Shown: positions 25,101 through 32,211 of the stretch, piece after piece | How the letters are laid out: every line of letters starts with the position of its first letter | Numbering within the stretch: the stretch's first letter is position 1 | Source of the DNA: an uncultured Candidatus Saccharibacteria bacterium | GTDB taxonomy: Bacteria; Patescibacteriota; Saccharimonadia; Saccharimonadales; Saccharimonadaceae | NCBI GenBank assembly: GCA_947165465.1 | Contig: CAMVAM010000004.1 | Coordinates: 40,623-104,622, forward strand | Direction: 5' to 3' | Length of the DNA stretch: 64,000 nucleotides | Notes under the pieces: generated by a model | Databases searched by the model: none | Seen by the model: only the letters and a program-made list of their open reading frames with translations | What the model was told of the DNA's origin: nothing | Translations under genes and position numbers: made by a program

Positions 25101-25510
25101 GGTTCGTAAGCTATACTACAGCATCAAACGGCTCTCTGGAACCAGACAATACTAATCCAGCTAAATACACTATTACTGGCAATTCTACTTTGACAGTTAC
25201 CGGTGAGGCAATACCAACCTATACCACAACCGTGAATCTTGATGCACATACCACCAGTGTTACTATAGCCAATAACACGTTCGGTACTACCACAATCACA
25301 AATAGCAATAACAATGGCGACGGCACCCACACTGAAGCTCTGACTCTCTATGAGGGTGTATCCTATACTATAACTGCGGAATTTGAGACGGATTATCTCA
25401 TTAATACTTGGTCAACTACTGGCGGTACACTTGGTTCTACGACGGATAACCCTACAACCTTTACGGTTGGCGGCGCTTCAACTTTATCTATTACTAGTCA
25501 AGCGCCATAA
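19196..25510 (+). CDS. Giant exported FISUMP/InlB-repeat surface protein A
   Basis: About 2,104 residues. I start at GTG 19196, behind GGAGGAAGG; the track start at 19178 lies upstream of that site. A signal peptide (KKLIAFILLAFTSLLFTSRAVFA) is followed by a beta-rich domain ending GTYTNTFNIIVIANI, also found in two other exported proteins here. Then come alternating InlB-B-like repeats (GYGFAGWN...LYARWIP) and four FISUMP domains (Fibrobacter succinogenes major paralogous type: DTRDNN, CWMxENLRL, YNWYTA, DICPxxWRLP, xVRC). Four divergent InlB-like modules are included, the last two at the C-terminus. No LPxTG, membrane anchor or enzyme motif is seen. Likely an adhesin-like or host-contact protein; the role is inferred from architecture. 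Confidence 0.82.
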   Translation: MRGPIKKLIAFILLAFTSLLFTSRAVFATSELEVTISPDQVYMSLIPAQLETEDQTISVSTDNATGYRVILTTAGTSSALVEVSDDTKTIPTLTLPSGATSIPASSVEDGYGYSIDNGANFYPVPEPSADPITLFTTNTAGDNEHTLTFGANVPIDLAKGTYTNTFNIIVIANILPCDADSICYDGNGDDRTGSMSNQLAESNSEVTLLASNFSRSGYGFAGWNTEPDGTGTNYGPNQTITTGDLSVTGLQLYARWIPSSGNLQGWRGCAGMTAIDYDNNGELIMAANSITALTDTRDNNTYAVVKFADNQCWMIENLRLNLNNPNLTISNENTNKPSADFVTAANNHPASSNSFCANNNATCNNQIKYNTNNTNRNLTASYDTNNNSSSWYSYGHYYNWYTTTAGNGTYGTSDEGASVDGDICPADWRLPSGYGSDGDLAVLDVAMGGNGINRASGTQAGLATSKRWRTYPYNYILSGEFRSNAGYNRGTSSSYATLNALSAANTANLWLKPDGVHMNSNGTAKVRGQTVRCVYNPGAHIIGNIHYDANEGTGTVPDETNIDFSTAVAATNTFTKTHSVFTGWNTLANGNGVEVNEGESVANAAESMHITDGQTLTLYANWRPLYTLVYDGNGSDAGVMTSANVSDLEPGQKTLVASNFSRVGYGFAGWSLDSDAGTKLMNGQAVTIYGPNQSITVNDEFYINADQENQITLYAVWLAADSNYTLQSFNSAKCDDMEFGEFVALRDTRDNNVYSVAKLEDGNCWMVENLRLDPSTTTFSSSNTNSPTAEFITNAPNSSSSNTLCNDDEDTCIDTIGFNANAINRNLSPSYSNNSVSRSWYSYGVMYNWYTATAGNGTYDTDGTNVAGDICPTGWRLPTGGQSGEFANLNDLANDGSLITDAGLVKFPDNFIYSGDFNNTIPGGRNSYGRFWSATSEGNLNAYRLGIVTSGATPTGSYKKWDAFAVRCIYPGVFPTYLEYILDYDADNYSVTVPEDETASSRNNSYDFSISTSTIPSLYGYTFLGYSNTSGATTPDYVYNAVSNTFTPSTITINSTGDSTTKTIYAVFEEDTCPAGYICYLDNGADGGVGTMANQPATSNSTVTLIPSNYSKTGYGFAGWSASDDGAPYGPNATITTGDLSSEGLMLYARWIPSSGSLQSWTGCNSMIQGDVIALTDTRDNQTYTVAKLGDEKCWIVENLRLDPGTATITAQNTNNPVAGFIEESNDSNTHSLNTLCNTRSLECFDQIQYNANSLNRSLTQSYTNDDAASGWYSYGVYYNWYTATAGNGTFSTMEQSGPNHDGVLTGDICPSNWHLPTGGSGGEYSVLNSVINNNSDTSDVVWRAYPNNFVWSGDYNNNKRNSSYLNGRIWTSTVKDNDKAYRLGYAEGVLQANANSYNKWDGFAVRCVFNGTATEYNTVTVTFPQHVSKVTFVSSKYDTVTATSSNNTVSLARGTTYTVTASIASGYVLDTWTAGANGFIGDSNQNPTTFAINNDTTLTLSTAQATNYAVTVNLDAGTSSVSFYHADYGTQTATNNNNNGDGTATVTINLYAGVNYTITSNLSNNYSFDSWSTTGNGTLGSTLNDTTTYSVSGAAELSATSQAYLGPEPPASCSTPVPNITYMQEINTSNYTTVLGTLITEQPYYLRDSRDGEPYCVSKLADGRLWMIDNLRLDLGNSDVLANVTAANTNATAEQLQYLKNGGGTANDQYPTAGINSTAWTSSSQDYYSVPMSVSSGTCLNSGSCVNESGTNWNKDSTVTVYGNGSGKVGVLYNYCAVSAGTYCYGNGTAKTNIPETDSNPSSYYDLDGDICPAGWRMPTGNISGEIYGLYNYYGYRNASSPSSLQYMTSMPFAGVFISGKFNSFPDYQGGIWTATRGTSSNPQEFIVRQNTITMSNSLTHNYAIATRCILETPTYTATVNFAGSGISSVTISHPAYDTQTVTTSGGTVTLRYGITYTVTTELNSGYRFVSYTTASNGSLEPDNTNPAKYTITGNSTLTVTGEAIPTYTTTVNLDAHTTSVTIANNTFGTTTITNSNNNGDGTHTEALTLYEGVSYTITAEFETDYLINTWSTTGGTLGSTTDNPTTFTVGGASTLSITSQAP
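19723..25507 (+). repeat. InlB-B-like and divergent InlB modules in protein A
   Basis: Typical modules span about 19723-19970, 20818-21063, 21064-21357, 22106-22410 and 22411-22660; each ends LYARWIP, LYANWRP, LYAVWL or similar. Divergent modules with TVTVxFxxxVSxVTF...GYxxxxWTAxxNG...TLTL lie at about 23437-23715, 23716-24010, 24940-25215 and 25216-25507. They are probably beta-grasp or Ig-like spacers between FISUMP domains. Confidence 0.75.
19990..24935 (+). repeat. Four FISUMP domains of protein A
   Basis: Approximate spans: 19990-20804, 21364-22108, 22676-23430 and 24029-24935. Each has DTRD/DSRD, a tryptophan-containing WMxxNLRL, an NWYTA/NYCAV turn, DICPxxWR and a closing RCV/RCI. Domains 1-3 have six cysteines, including an internal C-x6-C pair (FCANNNATC, LCNDDEDTC, LCNTRSLEC). 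Domain 4 has TCLNSGSC and extra cysteines. Confidence 0.8.
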
Positions 25511-25523
25511 CTAAATAGAAATT

Positions 25524-26543
25524 CTATTCTGCCAACGTCCATGGCGATTCGGCCGTGCCATCTCCGCCAGCTACCTTTGTGGTCGTTTTTAGCACTACGA
25601 TTGGCTTCAACCCACCGCGTCCTGTGGCTGGGTTTCGTACGCCTTCACTCTGATCGTATTGATACCAATCGGTGGCTTCGAAACCACCAACCTGGAAACT
25701 ACTCCCTTTGTCAGGATAAATCATGTATTCCGGCAAACTATACGAGAAGAACAATTGATTTAAGTAGCTATTATCACGAATGGAAATAATACTATCTGCT
25801 AAAAGTGCATCAGCTACTCGATTCTCACCATATGTAGTAGCAAACAATTCCTCATAAACTGGGTTATCAAGAAAACTTGTTACCGAATAAGTTGAAGATG
25901 TGTAATTAATACTAAAACAGTTATTAATAGTCTCAGTGACTTTTCCGATTGATCGGCTGACGCCATAATTTGTATTCATCGCTTTGCAAGCACTTTCATA
26001 TACAGCCTTCCAGCTGCCTTCATTACTTACGTCTTTATTCGTTTTCTCCTGGACGGCAGCGGCCATTTTCACTAAATTCATTTTCGAGACAAGATCCACT
26101 AATCTCATCGATCTTGCATCGCGTGCATAATCATTTACATAAATTTTTGCCATCTCATTTAGTGTATTAATGGCATTATCATAGCCAGTTTTTCCCTTGA
26201 ACTCAAAACGATCACCATATTTACTTACCATCAAGCCATCAGCTATTAGGGATACTTCGCCATCTTCAATTCCGAGCACTCGCCATTTTTCCTTGCCGGT
26301 CACTTCCAAAGTTTGATCCTTATCGATACCGGACACAGTAGACTTAATGACATAAGAATTATTTTCAGGCGCCTTGTAATCGACATAGTCACCTACCTTC
26401 ATTAGCTGGATTGCTGTAGTACCACCGGATGTTCCACCACCATCGCCACTAGTATTACTATTCGCTACTAGTCCTACGATTATGACGGTTATAATTACGG
26501 TGATTGCTCCACCAATACACCAAATCATTGAAGTCTTTTTCAT
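25524..26543 (-). CDS. Membrane-anchored extracytoplasmic protein of unknown function
   Basis: 339 residues from the ATG at 26543; the track ORF extends through the tRNA-Gln gene and cannot be right. One N-terminal membrane span (MIWCIGGAITVIITVIIVGLVA) is followed by a Gly/Thr-rich linker and a folded domain. The pattern VGDYVDYKAP...KWRVLGIEDGEVSLIADG...GYDNAINTLNEMAKIYVNDYARDARSMR, ending GLKPIVVLK...GTAESPWTL, recurs in exported proteins of Firmicutes and phages, from memory, with no known activity. It is convergent with giant protein A (13 bases between stops). Location is well supported, function unknown. Confidence 0.75.
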   Translation of the reverse strand: MKKTSMIWCIGGAITVIITVIIVGLVANSNTSGDGGGTSGGTTAIQLMKVGDYVDYKAPENNSYVIKSTVSGIDKDQTLEVTGKEKWRVLGIEDGEVSLIADGLMVSKYGDRFEFKGKTGYDNAINTLNEMAKIYVNDYARDARSMRLVDLVSKMNLVKMAAAVQEKTNKDVSNEGSWKAVYESACKAMNTNYGVSRSIGKVTETINNCFSINYTSSTYSVTSFLDNPVYEELFATTYGENRVADALLADSIISIRDNSYLNQLFFSYSLPEYMIYPDKGSSFQVGGFEATDWYQYDQSEGVRNPATGRGGLKPIVVLKTTTKVAGGDGTAESPWTLAE

Positions 26544-26578
26544 TTTTTCCGATGCTCCGTTAAGTTGATATAAAAAAA

Positions 26579-26653
26579 TGGCTGGGGATGAGGGATTCGA
26601 ACCCCCGAATGGTGGGACCAGAACCCACTGCCTTACCACTTGGCGAATCCCCA
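26579..26653 (-). tRNA. tRNA-Gln (anticodon CTG), CCA encoded
   Basis: Acceptor arms TGGGGAT and ATCCCCA pair, followed by G73 and an encoded CCA. The anticodon stem GTGGG/CCCAC closes the loop TTCTGGT, giving CTG. The T-arm reads GGGGGTTCGAATCCC. Confidence 0.95.
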
Positions 26654-26666
26654 TCAGGATGTATAT

Positions 26667-26677
26667 ATTATACCACA
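26667..26677 (-). promoter_or_regulatory. tRNA-Gln promoter (TGTGGTATAAT)
   Basis: The extended -10 ends 13 bases upstream of the tRNA 5' end, preceded by a T-rich stretch. Confidence 0.6.
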
Positions 26678-26702
26678 AAAACCACAAAAACCGCAAAAAC
26701 AC
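26676..26702. repeat. Three tandem CC(A/G)CAAAAA units
   Basis: Three consecutive 9-base units, two identical (CCACAAAAA) and one with a single change (CCGCAAAAA), lie upstream of the tRNA-Gln promoter. They are followed by an AT-only palindrome. Origin unclear. Confidence 0.6.
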
Positions 26703-26727
26703 TACATATATATTATATATATGTTTT

Positions 26728-29700
26728 TTATTCGCTTCTTAAAGCTTCGACCGGGTCCTTCTTCGATGCAGAGCGTGCCGGGATTAAGCCACCAATAAGT
26801 GTTAGGACTACACTGAGCAAAACCAGTTCCAATGCGGTTGAAACGGCAAGTGTGGCCGAAAGTGGGATGTCACCAGTGAAATGATGGAGCACGGCATTAA
26901 TAATCGGAATAAGGAGATATGAAATGCCAATGCCGAAGATACCAGATAGGAACCCAATAATAACTGTTTCAGCATTAAAGATGTTCGAAATATTGTGTTT
27001 ACTAGCACCAATCGCACGGAGAATACCGATTTCCTTAGTGCGTTCGTATACTGAAATATAAGTAATCACACCAATCATTATTGAGCTTACTACGAGCGAG
27101 ATTGAAACAAACGCTATCAGCACATATGACACTGCATCAACAATAGTTTTGACGCTAGACATGAGAACGCCAGTAATATCAGTATATTTAATTTCCCTTT
27201 CGTCCTCACCCATCGACTTGAATGTTTCATTGTATTTATCGAGGAAGCTAATAAAATGACTCTTACCGTCAAAACTATTGAAATAGAACTGCATATAGGT
27301 TGGTTCATCGAGTTTCTGGTAGCCCATCGCCGAGAGATTGGCGTCAAGCGTTGACTCGCTCTTGGTGAACATCGCCGTGACCACGCGTGCCAACTCGTCT
27401 TCAGTAAAGTTCAGTTTAAAGGCACCAACAATCGCAGATTCGTCCACCGAAAAGGCATTCGCAAAGCTGCTAGTAAGATATGAAGAAAGACCACCAACTT
27501 TGGTTAAGATTTCGGATTTCATGCGAACCTCCAGTATCGCAATCGCAAACTCATCTAAAGTTTTATTGATCAGCTCTTCCTGCCCACCGGCAATTGTAAG
27601 TTTCAGCATTCCGGCATAAGCAAGTGCGAATCTATCCTTTGGAATCAGATATTTAGTTTCAAAATCTGAAAAATCTTTTGTCGCTACAAATTCGTCAATA
27701 TAATCCGGAACTTTAGTCGGGTCATAATCCTCTTCCATGGCTTTACTCATGATATAAGTCATCATCTCCGGCGCGAGTTCGGTTAATTTATCCGCGAGCT
27801 CTTTTCTAATCGGTCGAATATCGGCATCAATCGATTCGGAAATCTGATTCATATAATCCATCGTTTTGGCTGCCACCATATTCTGGTCGATTTTTATATT
27901 AAAGGTCTGAGCTAGTTTATTTGAATCAACCGAAACTAAATCCGAGAACTCGAAATTGAATTTGTTTTTCTTTTCGCCAAACTTAGTGTTTGAAAATACG
28001 TCAATGCTCGGGGTGGAAAGTTGTTTCTTTACAATCTCCGCATCGCCGGCTTTTTCGATAATCTTTTCGACGAGGCTTGGTAAATATACTACGCCACTAT
28101 TTGTTACTGCTACACTATCTTTCGGCGTTAAAATACCAACGATTTTAAGCGTCTCCGCCGACTCATATAATTTATTGATATATTCCTCATTTTCACTCAT
28201 ATCCTCGTAAACTTCATATTTGGAATTGTATTTATATAGGTCAAACGGATAAATCAGTTTGTATTCTTTGGACATGATATCGCTATAAGAAAGCTTCAAA
28301 GGTTCACCCTCAATTTCAACGCTCTCGCCACTCATCACGTTAGTAATTAGTTTCGACAGTTCGCTCGTGTCATGATAGCCAAGCGAATATGTAAGCAAAT
28401 CAGACATCTCATGCGGGTCCTTTAATACAATTGCCATTTCGTTGTATTTTTCCGGATAACGACCGGCTACCACTTTTGTAGTGTCCTCAAGAACTTCGAT
28501 ATTAAATTGTTCAAAGATCGAAGTGAGGTTCGAATATGAACTCATGATGGTGCTACCACCATAGAACGATTCAAATAATGAATTTGGGTTTAGTTTCGCA
28601 ACTTTTTTAGTAGCATCGACCGTATAAATCGGCGGATCAACATTATAAGTGTAATTAATCACTTTGATATCATCTTTAACCTCATCCTCGTGCTTATCCA
28701 AATACCCCTGGAAAGCTTTCAAATCATTTGATGAAACACTACCGAGCATCGACGTGAGCATGCGATTTTCGTTCACAAAGTCACCCTCGAGATTGTTGTT
28801 TGACGCACTAGTGAGACTAAGAAGCATACCGGTAATATCGGCTGATTCTTTCGATAAAATCAGTGGATAAGAAGTTAAGGTATTTTCCTCAATATAATCA
28901 ATATAATTTTGGAAACCGGTTGAAACGGCAGAAATCAGCGCAATACCAATAATGCCAATCGAGCCGGCAAACGCTACTAGAATCGTACGGGCCTTCTTTG
29001 TAAGCAAGTTCTTGAGCGACAATGAGAGGGCCGTAAAGAAAGACATTTTAGTTTTTTTACTCTTCCTGCCAGCATTCGTTTCATCTAGATTTGTAACCGC
29101 GCTGCCGTCATAATAGGACGAATCAGAAGTAATCCTACCATCCTTGAGTCTGATAATTCTATTAGCATATTTATCGGCAAGCTCAGGGTTGTGCGTAACC
29201 ATAATCACGAGCTTGGTCTTTGCAATTTCTTTTAAAAGCTCCATGATTTGGATGCTCGTCTCAGAATCGAGCGCGCCGGTTGGCTCGTCAGCAAGCAAGA
29301 TATCCGGGTCATTTACGAGGGCTCTAGCGATTGCAACGCGCTGCATTTGCCCACCGGAAAGTTGACTTGGACGCTTATCAATATGGTCAGCTAGACCGAC
29401 GTCCTTTAGCGCCTTCTTCGCTCTAATAATTGAATCTCTTTTTGAAATACCAGAAAGTGTCAGCGCTAATCTGACATTCTGCAGAACTGTTTGGTGTGGA
29501 ATCAAATTATAACTCTGAAATACAAAACCAATCCGGTGATTGCGGTAGCTATCCCAATCTTTATCGCGGAATTTCTTGGTACTTTTTTCATTAATAATCA
29601 AATCACCGGTCGTGTAATGGTCAAGTCCGCCGATAATGTTTAGAAGCGTAGTTTTACCGGAGCCGGACGGACCAAGAATGGCGGCAAATTCAGAGACACG

Positions 29701-29784
29701 AAAATTAAGATCGACATTATCAAGGACGGTGCGCTTAATACCACCAGTCTCGTAGACTTTCGTCACACCTCGCAGTTCCAACAT
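26728..29784 (-). CDS. MacB-like ABC transporter, ATPase fused to FtsX-type permease
   Basis: 1,018 residues. The N-terminal ATPase has Walker A LGPSGSGKTTLLN, signature LSGGQMQRVAIARAL and Walker B ILLADEPTGALD. A membrane span near residue 270 (ILVAFAGSIGIIGIALISAVS) is followed by a very large extracytoplasmic region of about 600 residues. Three C-terminal spans make up the FtsX domain (SYVLIAFVSISLVVSSIMIGV, then EIGILRAIGAS). Such mechanotransmission transporters drive export or envelope work. It lies 37 bases after a histidine kinase gene, typical of peptide/antimicrobial sensing modules. The oversized outer domain is unusual for MacB itself. Confidence 0.9.
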   Translation of the reverse strand: MLELRGVTKVYETGGIKRTVLDNVDLNFRVSEFAAILGPSGSGKTTLLNIIGGLDHYTTGDLIINEKSTKKFRDKDWDSYRNHRIGFVFQSYNLIPHQTVLQNVRLALTLSGISKRDSIIRAKKALKDVGLADHIDKRPSQLSGGQMQRVAIARALVNDPDILLADEPTGALDSETSIQIMELLKEIAKTKLVIMVTHNPELADKYANRIIRLKDGRITSDSSYYDGSAVTNLDETNAGRKSKKTKMSFFTALSLSLKNLLTKKARTILVAFAGSIGIIGIALISAVSTGFQNYIDYIEENTLTSYPLILSKESADITGMLLSLTSASNNNLEGDFVNENRMLTSMLGSVSSNDLKAFQGYLDKHEDEVKDDIKVINYTYNVDPPIYTVDATKKVAKLNPNSLFESFYGGSTIMSSYSNLTSIFEQFNIEVLEDTTKVVAGRYPEKYNEMAIVLKDPHEMSDLLTYSLGYHDTSELSKLITNVMSGESVEIEGEPLKLSYSDIMSKEYKLIYPFDLYKYNSKYEVYEDMSENEEYINKLYESAETLKIVGILTPKDSVAVTNSGVVYLPSLVEKIIEKAGDAEIVKKQLSTPSIDVFSNTKFGEKKNKFNFEFSDLVSVDSNKLAQTFNIKIDQNMVAAKTMDYMNQISESIDADIRPIRKELADKLTELAPEMMTYIMSKAMEEDYDPTKVPDYIDEFVATKDFSDFETKYLIPKDRFALAYAGMLKLTIAGGQEELINKTLDEFAIAILEVRMKSEILTKVGGLSSYLTSSFANAFSVDESAIVGAFKLNFTEDELARVVTAMFTKSESTLDANLSAMGYQKLDEPTYMQFYFNSFDGKSHFISFLDKYNETFKSMGEDEREIKYTDITGVLMSSVKTIVDAVSYVLIAFVSISLVVSSIMIGVITYISVYERTKEIGILRAIGASKHNISNIFNAETVIIGFLSGIFGIGISYLLIPIINAVLHHFTGDIPLSATLAVSTALELVLLSVVLTLIGGLIPARSASKKDPVEALRSE

Positions 29785-29821
29785 GAGTTAATTTTACCAC
29801 AAATGGAATGCTAAAAGAATG

Positions 29822-30748
29822 CTAGAAATTTAGAATAAATGTGGTGTTACTATTAGATTTAGCTTTGAGAACCCAATGATTGCGGTCGGCCAGAGACTTC
29901 GCAATTGAAAGCCCGAGCCCTACACCTTCAGAATTCTTATCCGCCTGGTAGAAACGATCGAAGATGTGCGACAAAGCCTCCTTACTAATCTTTGCCCCAT
30001 CATTTGAAATCCTAAGTTCATGGTCTACAAGGATTAATTCAATCTTCTTATCCGAATATTTAATCGCATTATCCATCAGGATGCCTAGAATCTGCGTGAA
30101 GTCGTTTGCGTTGATTTTGGCCTTGTCAGCGATATTTAGAGTTTTCTTAAACTTAATGTCTTTCATTCTCGGCTCAAAACTTTGAATCTGCTTTTCGACC
30201 AAATCTTTAATCTTTACTTCCTCGCTAGTCACAGTATTAACTAAATCTGTTCTCGCAAGTGTCAAAAGCTCAGAGTTTAAGGCTGCGAGTTTATCGGTTT
30301 CCTTCGAAACATTATCAATCCAACGATTATTCTTAATGTCGGCAGCTTCGAGGTTTGCTGAAATCGCGGCAAGCGGAGTCTTGATTTCGTGCGAAGCGTT
30401 TGCGATAAAAACTTTCTGCGACTCATAAGCTTCACGAATCGGTTTAATTGCTTCTTCGGCTAGATAATATGAAATCAAGACCACAGCGAGCTCAATACAT
30501 AAACCGGAAACAATCAAAGCGCTTAGAAGGTTTTTCGCAGAAGCTTCCCGATCGGCTCGGACCCAAGTCTCAAACATTTGGTCGGCTTCAGGATTAAAAT
30601 TGAATTCCACGAACTGCTCCGTAAACTGAGGTCTTCTCTCGTCATTTCTGGTCGAGAAAAGATAAATCGATGCAAAAGAAATGATGAGCACGACCGTCGT
30701 GATGCCAACGTTAATTAAAACCAGTCTATTTCTGAGTTTCTTGAACAT
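29822..30748 (-). CDS. Sensor histidine kinase
   Basis: 308 residues. Two membrane spans flank a short (~55-residue) extracytoplasmic sensor (LINVGITTVVLIISFASIYLF and NLLSALIVSGLCIELAVVLIS). The HisKA box is FIANASHEIKTPLAAIS with the phospho-accepting His. N box ILMDNAIKYSD and G2 box GVGLGLSIAKSLADRN complete the ATPase domain. The start overlaps the response-regulator gene by 23 bases, so the two are translated together. With such a small sensor, the adjacent ABC transporter may take part in sensing, which is inference from similar modules. Confidence 0.93.
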   Translation of the reverse strand: MFKKLRNRLVLINVGITTVVLIISFASIYLFSTRNDERRPQFTEQFVEFNFNPEADQMFETWVRADREASAKNLLSALIVSGLCIELAVVLISYYLAEEAIKPIREAYESQKVFIANASHEIKTPLAAISANLEAADIKNNRWIDNVSKETDKLAALNSELLTLARTDLVNTVTSEEVKIKDLVEKQIQSFEPRMKDIKFKKTLNIADKAKINANDFTQILGILMDNAIKYSDKKIELILVDHELRISNDGAKISKEALSHIFDRFYQADKNSEGVGLGLSIAKSLADRNHWVLKAKSNSNTTFILNF

Positions 30749-31397
30749 CTAATTTGTACCCAAGGTTTCTAATCGTCTTAATGGTTACTTTTGATTTTAA
30801 ACTCTTTATCTTCTTCCGTAAATAGCTCATATAAACTTCGACATAATTTTCTTCGAGTTCCGAATCTGCACCCCAAACGTGCGCCAAGATTTGAGTTTTA
30901 GTTACGGCGGCATCAGGGCTTTTCACGAGCATCATAAAGATTTCGCCTTCTTTGTCGGTGAGTGAAACACCATTGAGCGTGCGATTCGCTGGATCGAATA
31001 TTAAATCTTTATATTTTATTTCCTTCTGCTCGACTAGTGGCGGACGACGCGTCAGTGCATTGATTCTAGCAATCAACTCGGCAGTTTTGAATGGCTTTGC
31101 GAGATAATCATCGGCTCCACCTTCAAGACCACGGATCTTATCCTCCACTTCATTCAAAGCCGACAGCATAATAATTGGTGTCTTAATGCCACGGGCACGG
31201 ACAATCTTTAAAATATCCAGTCCGGACATTCTAGGAAGCATAATATCAAGTACAATACAGTCATAATTTGGCTTGAGTGCAAGACTTAGGCCTTCCTCGC
31301 CATCACTGGCCCAGTCGACCATGATTTTTTCTTTCTTTAATAAATGGATTACGGCTTCCGCCAGAAATTTTTCGTCTTCTACATATAAAATTCTCAT
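30726..31397 (-). CDS. OmpR/PhoB-family response regulator
   Basis: 223 residues from the ATG at 31397 (MRILYVEDE). The receiver domain has the phospho-accepting Asp in YDCIVLDIMLPRMSG, the switch Thr/Ser region IIMLSALNE and Lys in DDYLAKPF. The C-terminal winged helix (LTDKEGEIFMMLVKSPDAAVTKTQILAHVW) binds DNA. The start is chosen because a TGTGCTATGAT -10 ends 6 bases upstream. It leads the RR-HK-ABC operon. Confidence 0.95.
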   Translation of the reverse strand: MRILYVEDEKFLAEAVIHLLKKEKIMVDWASDGEEGLSLALKPNYDCIVLDIMLPRMSGLDILKIVRARGIKTPIIMLSALNEVEDKIRGLEGGADDYLAKPFKTAELIARINALTRRPPLVEQKEIKYKDLIFDPANRTLNGVSLTDKEGEIFMMLVKSPDAAVTKTQILAHVWGADSELEENYVEVYMSYLRKKIKSLKSKVTIKTIRNLGYKLDVQETQK

Positions 31398-31403
31398 AAT
31401 TTC

Positions 31404-31414
31404 ATCATAGCACA
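31404..31414 (-). promoter_or_regulatory. Extended -10 (TGTGCTATGAT), leaderless start of the two-component operon
   Basis: It ends 6 bases before the ATG at 31397 and overlaps the small palindrome AGCACATGTGCT, which could be a regulator site. Confidence 0.55.
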
Positions 31415-31488
31415 TGTGCTAAATTTGAAAACTTAAAATCTACGAAATTTAAAAAAATTTTAAGGTTTGTGATTTAATATAAGAGAGT

Positions 31489-32211
31489 ATGGATGAAAAA
31501 ACATTCGATAGAGTCGAAAAAAAATATATTATATCGTCTGCGAACAAGAAGGAACTCCTTAAAGTAATTAAGAAGAACATGAAGAAGGACAAGTTCCATA
31601 AGTCCGGCGTATTTAATATATATTTTGATAACGACAACTACGACTTCATTATTCAATCCATCGATCATCCGGTTTTCAAAGAAAAACTGCGTGTCCGTTC
31701 GTATTACGGCTACGATAAAGCTTTCTTTGAGATTAAAACCAAAATGTTAGGCAAAGATTATAATGTCGGTTACAAGCGCCGAGTACTGGTCACACATAAG
31801 GACTATAACGACTTTGTCAAAAAGAAGGCCGACTTTATCGAAATTGCCGAGCGAAGAATCGAGACGAAAAATGATCTCCAAATCGCTCGCGAAATCGATT
31901 ATTTTATTAAACAATATAATTTAAAGCCAAAGATACTGGTCTATTACAATCGTGAAAGTTATAAAGGCGACAATAACCTTCGTATCACTTTCGACACGAA
32001 CTTAAAATGCCGGAACAGCAATTTAAAATTTACGAAAAACAAAAAGGATAAGCTTGCACTTAAAAAAGGCGATATTATTATGGAAATTAAGGCATCGGGC
32101 AGCTATCCAATGTGGCTAGTCCAAGCATTATCGAAAGAACATACTTACCCACAACGTTTTTCAAAAATTGGTAAAATATACGAACTATTAAGAAAGGAGC
32201 AAAATGTTTAA
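31489..32211 (+). CDS. VTC-domain (polyphosphate polymerase-like) protein
   Basis: 240 residues with the VTC tunnel-fold layout: FDRVEKKYIIS at the start, FNIYFDNDNYDFI, KEKLRVRSYYGYDKAFFEIKTK, GYKRRV, NNLRITFDTNLKCR and IIMEIKASGSYPMW, then QRFSKIGKIYELL. Basic and acidic residues expected to bind phosphate and metal (KEKLRVRSY, FEIKTK, MEIK) are all present. The family includes the ATP-dependent polyphosphate polymerase Vtc4; many bacterial members are unassigned. The stop overlaps the DUF4956 gene by 8 bases. Confidence 0.85.
   Translation: MDEKTFDRVEKKYIISSANKKELLKVIKKNMKKDKFHKSGVFNIYFDNDNYDFIIQSIDHPVFKEKLRVRSYYGYDKAFFEIKTKMLGKDYNVGYKRRVLVTHKDYNDFVKKKADFIEIAERRIETKNDLQIAREIDYFIKQYNLKPKILVYYNRESYKGDNNLRITFDTNLKCRNSNLKFTKNKKDKLALKKGDIIMEIKASGSYPMWLVQALSKEHTYPQRFSKIGKIYELLRKEQNV

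Noticed and set aside
20000-25500. Possible CRISPR or tandem DNA repeats in the giant genes
   Set aside because: The repeats are protein-level domains of 240-800 bases with much synonymous divergence, without short identical repeats and spacers.
16500-25510. Prophage or insertion sequence around the giant protein gene
   Set aside because: No integrase, transposase, att-like direct repeats or phage structural genes are seen anywhere in the window.
26544-26702. N-terminal extension of the 25524-26543 ORF
   Set aside because: The extension runs through the tRNA-Gln gene and its promoter; the ATG at 26543 gives a proper membrane-anchor start.
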